DNA of 64,000 nucleotides from Sulfurovum sp. FS08-3 (GTDB lineage Bacteria; Campylobacterota; Campylobacteria; Campylobacterales; Sulfurovaceae): NCBI GenBank assembly GCA_000830175.1, contig JQIS01000009.1, positions 1 to 64,000 of the forward strand, read 5' to 3'. Shown piece by piece: positions 53,410 to 61,216 of this stretch (position 1 is its first letter; each line of letters starts with the position of its first letter). The notes under the pieces were generated by a model. It saw only the letters and a program-made list of their open reading frames with translations, ran no database searches and was not told where the DNA came from. The position numbers and the translations under genes were made by a program.

Positions 53410-54250
53410 AAATAATCACTCTTCCCTCTTCATTCACGCCAATTTTTTGGGCTTCTATGAGTGCGGTAAGTTGGCGTTTGTAGCTCTTTTTGCTCATTTT
53501 GAAGTAGGTTTGAATATCTTGCGGTGTACTTTTGTAATTCATATGGGGATGGGCTTTGAGTAGCTCCAAAAACTCATCGTGGAGACTTTGCGTTTTGCCA
53601 ATAGGTTGCAAGGAGAGATCTAATTTACCATCTTTTCGCAACGCTTTGATGTAGGCTACTTTTTTATCGCCTATCGCAATAGGCTCGAATATTTCATTAT
53701 TAAATAACATTCCTTCGTATTTATTATCACCAATGACTTTGTAGCCTAGAGGCGTTTGGGCGATAATGATAACATCAAGCTTTTGATTTTTGGATAATCC
53801 GCCTAAATTCCGCACGATATATTTGCCGATTTTGTGTGTCCCATAGAGTCTAAGCGTCTCCTCATCTTGACAAACCCGCAAAATAAAATATTTATCGATA
53901 TTGAAGTAGGCTTTTTGTTGTGAAAGTGGCACAAAGAGGTCTTTGGGCAATCCCCAATCCACAAAAGCCCCGTATTGGCGATAGTCAACGACTTTGGCAT
54001 AAAAATACTCACCCAATAAGGCATAGGGTCTTTGAGTAGTAGCTACCAATCTATCTTCGGAATCGTGATAGATAAAGACCTCTAGTTCATCATCTATTGT
54101 CATATTGGGTGTGCAGTAGGCATTGGGCAAAAGTACCTCTTCTTGGGTTTGGGATTCCAAAAAGAGTCCAAAATCGCTCTTTTTATAGACTCTTAGCCGA
54201 TTCATTTTGCCCACTTCTATGCTTTGATTTATCATCTCTTTTTTTTCCAT
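53402..54250 (-). CDS. CvfB-like S1-domain RNA-binding protein
   Basis: A 282-residue protein with S1-like domains and a winged-helix C-terminus, matching CvfB/YitL: EVGKMNRLRVYKKSDFGLFL, YFYAKVVDYRQYGAFVDWGL, LDVIIIAQTPLGYKVIGDNK, and the C-terminal YFKMSKKSYKRQLTALIEAQ. CvfB binds RNA and affects virulence gene expression in Staphylococcus. The ATG at 54250 lies only 12 bases from a TATAAT (54262-54267), leaving a leader of about five bases; the true start may be the ATG at 54235. Confidence 0.85.
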   Translation of the reverse strand: MEKKEMINQSIEVGKMNRLRVYKKSDFGLFLESQTQEEVLLPNAYCTPNMTIDDELEVFIYHDSEDRLVATTQRPYALLGEYFYAKVVDYRQYGAFVDWGLPKDLFVPLSQQKAYFNIDKYFILRVCQDEETLRLYGTHKIGKYIVRNLGGLSKNQKLDVIIIAQTPLGYKVIGDNKYEGMLFNNEIFEPIAIGDKKVAYIKALRKDGKLDLSLQPIGKTQSLHDEFLELLKAHPHMNYKSTPQDIQTYFKMSKKSYKRQLTALIEAQKIGVNEEGRVIIYE

Positions 54251-54261
54251 ATTTTTTGCAT

Positions 54262-54267
54262 ATTATA
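54262..54267 (-). promoter_or_regulatory. -10 box of the cvfB operon
   Basis: TATAAT on the reverse strand. It drives the four-gene leftward run cvfB, PIF1, thiF, MFS. Confidence 0.45.
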
Positions 54268-54298
54268 CCCAAATAGTTTTTTTTTAGTATTTTTTCGC

Positions 54299-54304
54299 TA
54301 TAAT
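54299..54304 (+). promoter_or_regulatory. -10 box of the polysaccharide deacetylase gene
   Basis: TATAAT in context gctataat, 44 bp before the ATG at 54348. Confidence 0.45.
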
Positions 54305-54347
54305 TGAAATTAATTAATATCAATCCCCGCTGTAGAGAATCAACTGT

Positions 54348-55241
54348 ATGCTAAAATTTTTATTTGCTATTATCCTCTTTTTGTCTATTGTTATGCTCAA
54401 TCTCTTCACTGCACCCAAAAAGCAAGAGAATACGGCACTCTATTATGGCAAAAAATTTGAATTTAGCGATATTGAAAACAAGACGCAACCTACCTTATCT
54501 TCGCAACCCAAAGTCACTAATCACACCAAATACATCTACCTCTCTTTTGACGATGGACCACTCAATGGCAGTCAAAACATCAACGCCATAGCCTACAAAT
54601 ATCGTGTGCCTCTTAATGTCATGATAGTAGGTGAGCATGTCTTTATGAGCAAAAATCAAAAACGCTATTTTCAAGACTATATTCAAAATCCCTTTATTGA
54701 GGTAGGCAACCACAGCTACTCACACGCCAACAATCAATACTACTCGTTTTATTCCAAACCCAAAGAGGTTTTGAGTGATTTCAACAAAAGTACCCATCTA
54801 CTGGCACTCCAAAACAACTTCATAAGACTACCTGGTCGAAACGTATGGGCTATCAATAATAAAACCGACAACCAATACACCGAAACAACGGAGGCCGTTA
54901 AGCTACTGAGTCAAAACGGTTATCAAGTGATTGGGTGGGATATTGAGTGGCGATACAATCGCAAAACCAAAGATCCTACTTGCAACGCACAAGAGTTTTT
55001 TAGCCAACTCAAAAATCATTTTGAATCGGATAAAAAACTCTTTACTCCCAATAATATGGTAGTACTTTTGCACGATCCTATGTTTCGTAAGGATTCAACG
55101 GAGCTAGAAAACTTTATCAAGCTCATTCAAGCCCACAAAGAGTATGTTATCGTACCTTTGAGCCGATACCCAAAACTTGATTTGGGTTACGCCAAAAATA
55201 CTCCCCCTCCCAAAGAGGAGAAGAGAGCATCCAGAAGCTAA
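54348..55241 (+). CDS. Polysaccharide deacetylase (NodB-like), membrane-anchored
   Basis: A 297-residue protein with an N-terminal signal anchor (LFAIILFLSIVMLNLF). The NodB homology domain has motif 1 YLSFDDGPLNGS (metal-binding Asp), motif 2 VGNHSYSHAN (two His), motif 3 RLPGRNVWA, motif 4 IGWDIEW and a late LLHD motif. It would remove N-acetyl groups from peptidoglycan or another cell-envelope glycan. The C-terminus ends in a Lys/Glu-rich tail close to the convergent small gene. Confidence 0.88.
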   Translation: MLKFLFAIILFLSIVMLNLFTAPKKQENTALYYGKKFEFSDIENKTQPTLSSQPKVTNHTKYIYLSFDDGPLNGSQNINAIAYKYRVPLNVMIVGEHVFMSKNQKRYFQDYIQNPFIEVGNHSYSHANNQYYSFYSKPKEVLSDFNKSTHLLALQNNFIRLPGRNVWAINNKTDNQYTETTEAVKLLSQNGYQVIGWDIEWRYNRKTKDPTCNAQEFFSQLKNHFESDKKLFTPNNMVVLLHDPMFRKDSTELENFIKLIQAHKEYVIVPLSRYPKLDLGYAKNTPPPKEEKRASRS

Positions 55242-55245
55242 AAGC

Positions 55246-55539
55246 CTATCTACAGTATCTTCTTCCAGCACTGTAGCCGTTTCGGTAGTCATAGTAGTTT
55301 CTGTAGTTGTATGAATTGGCTCTGTATCCTCTACAACCGTCTCTATAACCTGCTTTGTAGTAGTAGCTACCGTTATTGTAGTATCGGTTATTGTAGTTCT
55401 CTTTAGCCGCTACATTACCGACTACTCCGCCCACTACAGCACCCGTAACCAAACCTCTTTCGTATGATGTACAAGAGGTAAAACTAAACATTCCCACAAT
55501 AGCAGCCGCTACGATAAACAATTTCGTAAGTTTCATCAC
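55246..55539 (-). CDS. Small lipoprotein with glycine zipper and Cys/Tyr motif
   Basis: A 97-residue protein, signal peptide ending in lipobox FSFTSC. A short glycine-zipper segment follows (GAVVGGVVGNVA), then a Tyr/Asn/Arg-rich tail with the motif AGYRDGC ... YNYRNYYDYRNGYSAGRRYC. The tail motif is shared with the next two genes. The start may be either of two adjacent ATGs. Outer-membrane location is likely; function unknown. Confidence 0.8.
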   Translation of the reverse strand: MMKLTKLFIVAAAIVGMFSFTSCTSYERGLVTGAVVGGVVGNVAAKENYNNRYYNNGSYYYKAGYRDGCRGYRANSYNYRNYYDYRNGYSAGRRYCR

Positions 55540-55626
55540 GATTCCTTTGAGTTAAAATAGAGTTTAAGCAATTAAATTATGCTTAATTTAAGTATATCAT
55601 ATTCCTAATTATAAATGCCTAATCTT

Positions 55627-55875
55627 TTAGCACTTTTTACTCGCCTCATCCCATCCGTTACGATAATCGCTATTGTTCTTGTAGCGATAACCATCTTGAG
55701 GAAAGCTATTGCATCTATCACGCATAGCATCCTCATAATCCAATGTGTAATTTTGGGGATTGGTAGCATATTTTGTACTCACCGCTTTGGTAGTTGCTTC
55801 ACGTTTGGTACACGAATGAAGCAAAATCCCACCTATCAAGACTCCTAGCCATATTTTTTTTTGATAGAGCATCAC
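55627..55875 (-). CDS. Small lipoprotein with the shared Cys/Tyr motif
   Basis: An 82-residue protein with lipobox ILLHSC and a mature region ending YEDAMRDRC ... YRYKNNSDYRNGWDEASKKC. The two Cys are 29 residues apart as in its neighbours. It lies 10 bp from the downstream end of the 142-codon-frame gene at 55886, so the two may share a transcript. Confidence 0.78.
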   Translation of the reverse strand: MMLYQKKIWLGVLIGGILLHSCTKREATTKAVSTKYATNPQNYTLDYEDAMRDRCNSFPQDGYRYKNNSDYRNGWDEASKKC

Positions 55876-55885
55876 TTTAACCCCA

Positions 55886-56287
55886 CTAATATCTTCTCAT
55901 ACACGCTTGTCTCCCTGCTTCCCAACCACTTCGATAGCCTCGTGAGTTGTTGTACTTGTATCGATTGCGTGTATAATAAGACTCGGAGGTTCTGCATCCG
56001 TGTTGATAACCCAATTGATATTCACCCTGGGAGTAGCGATTGTTGTAGCCTCGCGCGGGTGGTGGTGCGTTGTAGCCTCTATTGACTCTTCTAGTACAAT
56101 CTCGCTCTCCTGCCAACCATCCCAAACGGTAGCGGTTGTTGTTGTTGAAGGCGTAACGATTCTTTTGCCAATATCCTTTAGCAGAGCTACACCCATGATC
56201 ATAACCTCTAGTGTAGCCGTTGGCTTGGATAAATGTAATACTCATCACAAACACCGCAATGAGTACTAATAGCTTGGAAATTTTCAC
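55886..56287 (-). CDS. Small periplasmic protein with two copies of the Cys/Tyr motif
   Basis: A 133-residue exported protein. I choose GTG 56287 because AAAGGAG precedes it and the signal peptide begins there (VKISKLLVLIAVFVMSITFI). The mature part has two repeats, each of the form GY.HGC ... YW or YY, NRY.(F/Y)NN, YR.GW.AGR..C, joined by a Pro/Arg linker. The spacing of the Cys pair is constant, suggesting an intradomain disulfide. No named family recognised. Confidence 0.78.
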   Translation of the reverse strand: MKISKLLVLIAVFVMSITFIQANGYTRGYDHGCSSAKGYWQKNRYAFNNNNRYRLGWLAGERDCTRRVNRGYNAPPPARGYNNRYSQGEYQLGYQHGCRTSESYYTRNRYKYNNSRGYRSGWEAGRQACMRRY

Positions 56288-56353
56288 AATGACTCCTTTT
56301 ATGGAACAAAAACACACAAAAAACTCTCATCTTAATTGTAGCATAAAAACTCT

Positions 56354-57160
56354 TCATTTTGACTTCCTAGATACCTCTAAAATCTTTTTAAAATCTTCCA
56401 AAAATAGCACCAATCGATCGCTGGGTATTGAGACGTACTCCTCTTGCATGACAAAGATATTGCCCTTTTGTATTGCGGGGATAGGAAGCTGTGACCATGC
56501 TTGCTTGATAACCTCTTGCGAACGGTTGGAATTGGGGGCTAGGATAATGAGAATATCGGCTTGGGTTGCGATGATGTTTTCGTAGCTCAAAATGGGTTGT
56601 TGGGGGAGCTTTGAAGCATAAGCGTTGTGATTGCCACTTATCTCAATAATATCGTGCAAATAGAGTCCATGCCCCACAATAAAAACACCCTTTTGAAAAT
56701 CAATCGTATCGCCAATGACCATCAAAATTTTTTGATTGTGCGTGATACCTTGGAGGCTTTTGAGCTGGGTTTGGATACGCTCTACGATACTTTTGGCACC
56801 TTGTGGGTTGCGGAGAAGTGTGCCTATTGTGATAATCCCCTCTTGGATGCTTTGAAGTCTATCGACATTGATAAGTGCATAGCCAATACCAAACGCCTCC
56901 AAATGTTTAATGAATTTGGTATTGTGGGGTTGCATAATCACGAGTGTGGGTTTGAGCTTAAGCAACGCCTCGAAAGAGACATCAAAAAAGCCTCCCACTT
57001 TGGCTACCTTTTGACTTTGAAGTGGATAGGAGGCGTATTGAGTGTTGCCTACTACCCAGTCACCTCTATCCATGGCAAAAATAAGTTCATTGATAGCGGG
57101 TGAGAGTGCTACGATACGCTCTTTGGCTTGTAACAAACCCAGCATCAACAAAACTCCCAT
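56354..57160 (-). CDS. BtuF-like periplasmic metal-chelate binding protein
   Basis: A 268-residue class III substrate-binding protein (PF01497 type). The start at ATG 57160 lies 7 bp after the receptor stop and begins a signal peptide; the longest frame would overlap the receptor. Motifs: IVALSPAINELIFAMDRGD, VGNTQYASYP, KVGGFFDVSFEALLKLKPTLVIM, and EYVSIPSDRLVLFLEDFKKI near the end. The ligand is likely a corrinoid or ferric siderophore passed from the adjacent receptor. No permease or ATPase gene is next to it in this window. Confidence 0.88.
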   Translation of the reverse strand: MGVLLMLGLLQAKERIVALSPAINELIFAMDRGDWVVGNTQYASYPLQSQKVAKVGGFFDVSFEALLKLKPTLVIMQPHNTKFIKHLEAFGIGYALINVDRLQSIQEGIITIGTLLRNPQGAKSIVERIQTQLKSLQGITHNQKILMVIGDTIDFQKGVFIVGHGLYLHDIIEISGNHNAYASKLPQQPILSYENIIATQADILIILAPNSNRSQEVIKQAWSQLPIPAIQKGNIFVMQEEYVSIPSDRLVLFLEDFKKILEVSRKSK

Positions 57161-57167
57161 GAAATGC

Positions 57168-58979
57168 CTAAAATTCAAATCGTATGCCCCCATAGATAGC
57201 CCGTGACGATGAGCCATAACCGTAAAACTCTTGATAGCGGGTATTTAAAACATTGTTGGCTTTGAGATAAAGTTTGCTTGTATCGCTCAAATCGTAGTCG
57301 ATAATAGCATCAACAATACCGTATTTACCATTTTCTACTACCTCTGAAGTAAAATCGGGGTTGAATTTGAGATCTTTTTTGCTTCCGATATAGCGATAAC
57401 TCGCCCCAATATGCCATCTGTCGAGGTGGTAATCGAGTGCGATTTTGAGACTATCTTGGGCGATGCGTAAAATATCCTCATCTTTGGCATCTTTGGCGTT
57501 GATACGGGTGTAGTTTAAGCTTAGCCATAGAGTATCTCCAAAGCTTTGTTTGTAGCCTACTTCGACGCCTTTGATTGTGTTTTTGCCTTGAGCATTGATG
57601 TATCCGTTGCCAAAATCGATGCGATTATCTATCGTATTGTAAAAATATCGAAGATTTAGCCCACAATAAGCTACTCCCACATCAAAGCTTTGCACTTTTT
57701 CTGGCGTAAGAGTGCTGTTACCCATCTTGCCCCATGAGGTGTCGGGTGCATAGAGCTGATAGAGTGTAGGGACATTGTACGCCGTGGCGTAGTTGGTACT
57801 GATACTTAAATCCCTATTAAGAGCGTGTTTAATCCCTAGTTTAATCGTTGTTTTATCTTCAAATGTATCATAAGAGTCGTGTCGAATCGACTCGGTTATC
57901 ACACTCTTGCCTACAGTATTGGTATTGGTGATACTCAACGAGGCGTTGGCGTATTTTTGATCAATAGCGTTGGCGTGTTCAAACGTTTTGTAGAGGGCTT
58001 GAACCGCAAAAAAATCTTTTTGGTTGTAATGCCTATTGAATCTAGCACCTATCTCTTGCGTTTGCCCATCGTACCTTGGCACTCCCCACAACTCATCAAG
58101 ATACTCTCTAGCAAAGGTGGACTTTTGTCCGTAGAGCTCAAACTCTCCCCAGTCGTTATAATGCGTATATTTGATGCGATAAAATCTATCTTGGGTATCG
58201 ACATCATAGACTCCATCGGGGTCTCCAAATGGGTCTGACTTCAATGCGGTATCTATCATCTTAAAGAGTGCCTCTAGTTGGTTGTTTTTATCGATACGAA
58301 GTCCCATTTTGAGCGATGCAGTGCGGTTGTTATAGGCATCGGCTTCATAATCTTTGGGATTTTGTTTGGGAGGTACGAGGGAGCTAAAGGAGTCGGATTT
58401 GAGTTGACTGTGGTTGAGATTGATGTAAAAACGCTCACCTTGATGGCTTAGGTTGAGTTTGGTCTGATGAGTCGCAAAGCTTCCGATACTCCAATCCAAA
58501 CTCCCGTGTGTTCCTTGAGGGGGCGTTTTAGTGATGATATTAATGACTCCACCACTGGCATTACTCCCCCAAATAGCACTTTGAGAACCTTTGAGGATTT
58601 CGATACGTTCTATATTGTCAAGTAGTAGATGTTCCAATGGCGAGGTGTTGTTGATCGTCGAGGGGTCATTATAGCTCATGCCATCAATCAAAATGAGTAT
58701 ATTTTTACCGCTCATCCCATCAATAGTAACGGTTGATTGCGTTCCCACCCCTCCACTGCTTTGAATATCGACTCCACCGATAGACTTAAGAGCATCATTA
58801 AGATTGATATACTCTCTATCATGAAGCTCATGAGCGTTTATTATCTCCAAAGCAGTGGTTGTAGTAGCGATATTTTGAGGGGTATTACTGGGTGTCGTGA
58901 CATCGATTTTGCCCAAATAAATCGGCGAAGCGTGCAGACTCAAAAGAGTGCTTAGGCTCAATAGGGTTGTTTTGTGCAT
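57168..58979 (-). CDS. BtuB-like TonB-dependent receptor
   Basis: A 603-residue outer-membrane receptor. Signal peptide, then plug domain: LNDALKSIGGVDIQSSGG, VTIDGMSGKNILILIDGM, RIEILKGSQSAIWGSNASGG and VINIITKTP. The 22-strand barrel ends in a terminal Phe (YGGIRFEF). Size and plug motifs match BtuB-type vitamin B12 receptors more than the larger siderophore receptors. A cobalamin riboswitch was looked for and not found upstream. Downstream binding protein supports an uptake function. Confidence 0.88.
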   Translation of the reverse strand: MHKTTLLSLSTLLSLHASPIYLGKIDVTTPSNTPQNIATTTTALEIINAHELHDREYINLNDALKSIGGVDIQSSGGVGTQSTVTIDGMSGKNILILIDGMSYNDPSTINNTSPLEHLLLDNIERIEILKGSQSAIWGSNASGGVINIITKTPPQGTHGSLDWSIGSFATHQTKLNLSHQGERFYINLNHSQLKSDSFSSLVPPKQNPKDYEADAYNNRTASLKMGLRIDKNNQLEALFKMIDTALKSDPFGDPDGVYDVDTQDRFYRIKYTHYNDWGEFELYGQKSTFAREYLDELWGVPRYDGQTQEIGARFNRHYNQKDFFAVQALYKTFEHANAIDQKYANASLSITNTNTVGKSVITESIRHDSYDTFEDKTTIKLGIKHALNRDLSISTNYATAYNVPTLYQLYAPDTSWGKMGNSTLTPEKVQSFDVGVAYCGLNLRYFYNTIDNRIDFGNGYINAQGKNTIKGVEVGYKQSFGDTLWLSLNYTRINAKDAKDEDILRIAQDSLKIALDYHLDRWHIGASYRYIGSKKDLKFNPDFTSEVVENGKYGIVDAIIDYDLSDTSKLYLKANNVLNTRYQEFYGYGSSSRAIYGGIRFEF

Positions 58980-58996
58980 AGTTTTTCCTTAAATTA

Positions 58997-59176
58997 TTAT
59001 TTTGTTTTGGATTGTATGTTGGCGTTTAATTGCAGTGCAATGAGTCTGATTTTAAGCGTTTGGATGCGTTGCAAATTGAGCATCTTTATAGCGTAAGCAA
59101 AAGCACTCAGCGTTGCCCCTACCGTAGAAGCCATAATGCCAAACAAACTAAAATAAGCCTTAGGTATATAGAGCAT
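58997..59176 (-). CDS. Small membrane protein upstream of the BtuB-like receptor
   Basis: A 59-residue ORF with ATG at 59176 behind an excellent SD (aaggaggg). It has one hydrophobic segment (YFSLFGIMASTVGATLSAFA) and a basic helical C-terminus (RIQTLKIRLIALQ). The stop is 17 bp before the receptor start, so it appears to be the first gene of that operon. No family recognised. Confidence 0.7.
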   Translation of the reverse strand: MLYIPKAYFSLFGIMASTVGATLSAFAYAIKMLNLQRIQTLKIRLIALQLNANIQSKTK

Positions 59177-59500
59177 AATCCCTCCCTCCTTTCATGAAAT
59201 TGAGGGGGCAATTATACTAAAATAACTTTGAAAAACCCTATTGTATCTTTTTGAACTCTTCAAACAAACCAATATTATCAATTGTTTCAATGACGAGTAT
59301 AAAAAATAGTAATCTTCATAGATAAAATGATGAAATTGTTTGCCAATATGAAACAGTTGCAACAAAAAAAGTAAATTGGAGACAAAATAACTAATTTTTA
59401 AAGCAATTTTATATAAAATAGACGCAAAGCAAAATCCCATTTGGTTTACTCTGTGGGGTTCTTATCTTATGTATAAGTATTGCTAATTCAAGGAGGAATT
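59177..59500. other. Divergent intergenic region of 324 bp
   Basis: AT-rich, with promoters presumed for the leftward receptor operon and the rightward oxidoreductase operon (a TATAAA-like element near 59412). No cobalamin or other riboswitch core, ORF with SD or repeat was recognised. Confidence 0.45.
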
Positions 59501-60262
59501 ATGAAACTAGGCTTCTTAGTTGATCTCAACCTATGTATGGGTTGTAAAGGTTGTGAGATTGCTTGTAAAGTGGAAAATGAAGTTCCATTAAGCTCATGGC
59601 GTTTGAGGGTAAAGTACATTGATGTAGGTACTTTCCCCCAAACAACACGAAATTTCACACCGCTTCGATGCAATCACTGTGAAAACGCACCGTGCGTAAG
59701 AATCTGTCCCGTATCGGCACTGCATTATCTTGAAAATGGTATTGTCAATATTGATAGCAATAGATGTATCGGATGTGCGGGGTGTATGATGGCGTGTCCC
59801 TACGGTGCTATCTATATGGATCCCGAAACCAATACCGCTGATAAATGTACCTACTGTGCGCACCGAATAGAGAGCGGTATGATGCCCTCATGCGTGGTAG
59901 CTTGTCCTGTTGAAGCCAATATCTTTGGCGATGTCGATGATGCTACAAGCCATATCTCACGCTACATTATGGAGCATCAAAAAAATGGCGGTGTGCAAGT
60001 ACGAAAACCCGAAAAACACACCGAGCCCAAACACTATTATGTAGGTGGAGGCAATCAAACGCTTAATCCATTGGCACATGAGCGTATTGAGGGCTACAAT
60101 CTCTTTAATAACATTACCCATTTGGATCATGTAGGCGACCCTAACCACTCCATTTTGGATCGATTTATCGGTGGCGGTCACACTCACTACAGCAACAAAT
60201 CTCTAGCCGATGAGAAGATTGGTAGCAAAACAAAAGAGCATGAAACACAAGGAGGTCACTAA
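59501..60262 (+). CDS. Tetra-[4Fe-4S] electron-transfer subunit (DmsB/PsrB/TtrB type)
   Basis: A 253-residue ferredoxin-like subunit starting at ATG 59501 behind aaggagg. Sixteen Cys in four groups: LCMGCKGCEIAC, CNHCENAPCVRICP, CIGCAGCMMACP, and CTYCAHRIESGMMPSCVVACP. This layout is that of the small subunit linking a molybdoenzyme to a quinone-active membrane subunit. The C-terminal 80 residues are His-rich and not part of the conserved fold. It overlaps the NrfD gene by one base. No Tat signal; it would be carried out with the catalytic subunit. Confidence 0.93.
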   Translation: MKLGFLVDLNLCMGCKGCEIACKVENEVPLSSWRLRVKYIDVGTFPQTTRNFTPLRCNHCENAPCVRICPVSALHYLENGIVNIDSNRCIGCAGCMMACPYGAIYMDPETNTADKCTYCAHRIESGMMPSCVVACPVEANIFGDVDDATSHISRYIMEHQKNGGVQVRKPEKHTEPKHYYVGGGNQTLNPLAHERIEGYNLFNNITHLDHVGDPNHSILDRFIGGGHTHYSNKSLADEKIGSKTKEHETQGGH

Positions 60263-61209
60263 TGGTTGAGCATACAATAGAAGCAACAAAAGCAGTTGTT
60301 ACACTCGATGTTGCAATCCCTGGCATTATTTGGGGATGGATGATTACACTCAATATGTGGGCAAAGAGTATCGGTACGGGTGTTATTTTGATCGGTGCTT
60401 TTTTACTCTATCGACACAACAAAGAGACAATGCCCAATATTAGATGGCTTATGCCACTTATCTCATTTGTAGCACTCAATGTATTCCTCCTCTTTACCTT
60501 GGTGGATTTGCACCAACCTTTGCGAATGATTAATATCTTCTTGCATCCCCATTGGAGTTCTGCTATTACGGTTGGAGCATGGATGGCATCGCTTTTTACG
60601 GGATTGATTACTCTTTTGGCTTTGATTGGTGGTATGAATGAGCATCAAGATTTCCAAAGACACTGCAAAGTTGCCAATTGGGCAAGAAGCAACAACGAAC
60701 TCTATGAGAAAATTTTTCCCTATGTAGTCTTTTTGGCGATTCCCGTTACGCTCTATACGGCCGTCATTATGGCTCAATCAAGTGCTAGAGAGCTATGGCA
60801 AGCACCTACGGAGTTGATGCAGATGCTACTAGCAGCGTTTTTGGCAGGTTCGGCTACGCTTATTTTGATTGCCGATGATTGGGAAGCAGAAGCGAGAAAA
60901 GATTTGGCTTTGGTGTTGGCTATCTCAACGGCTTTTGGATTTATGATGTATATGGGTGAGTACTTTTTCTCTTACAAATCTGCCGAAGCCGAAGAGACAC
61001 TTAAATATATTCATTCAGGTGGAACTTACAGTGGAGAGTTTTGGGTAGCTATGATTTTTGGCTTCCTTGCACCCTTTTTCTTGGCGGTTTCATCTATCAA
61101 AGAGGACAATAAAACAACGCTTAGATTTGCAGCGATTATTGCTCTTGTGGGTCTCTATCTTGCCAAAGATGTGTGGCTCAAAATTCCACAATTGTTACCA
61201 TTAAGCTAG
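60262..61209 (+). CDS. NrfD-family membrane subunit (PsrC/TtrC type)
   Basis: A 315-residue polytopic protein with about eight helices, beginning WGWMITLNMWAKSIGTGVIL and containing VDLHQPLRMINIFLHPHWSS, where NrfD/PsrC proteins have residues of the quinone site. It anchors the Fe-S and catalytic subunits and exchanges electrons with menaquinone. It is followed after 7 bp by the catalytic subunit. Confidence 0.92.
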   Translation: MVEHTIEATKAVVTLDVAIPGIIWGWMITLNMWAKSIGTGVILIGAFLLYRHNKETMPNIRWLMPLISFVALNVFLLFTLVDLHQPLRMINIFLHPHWSSAITVGAWMASLFTGLITLLALIGGMNEHQDFQRHCKVANWARSNNELYEKIFPYVVFLAIPVTLYTAVIMAQSSARELWQAPTELMQMLLAAFLAGSATLILIADDWEAEARKDLALVLAISTAFGFMMYMGEYFFSYKSAEAEETLKYIHSGGTYSGEFWVAMIFGFLAPFFLAVSSIKEDNKTTLRFAAIIALVGLYLAKDVWLKIPQLLPLS

Positions 61210-61216
61210 GGAGGTT

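Noticed and set aside
58980-59500. Cobalamin riboswitch upstream of the BtuB-like receptor
   Set aside because: I could not find the conserved B12-box-type core on the reverse strand, and a small ORF with a strong SD occupies the region next to the receptor gene.
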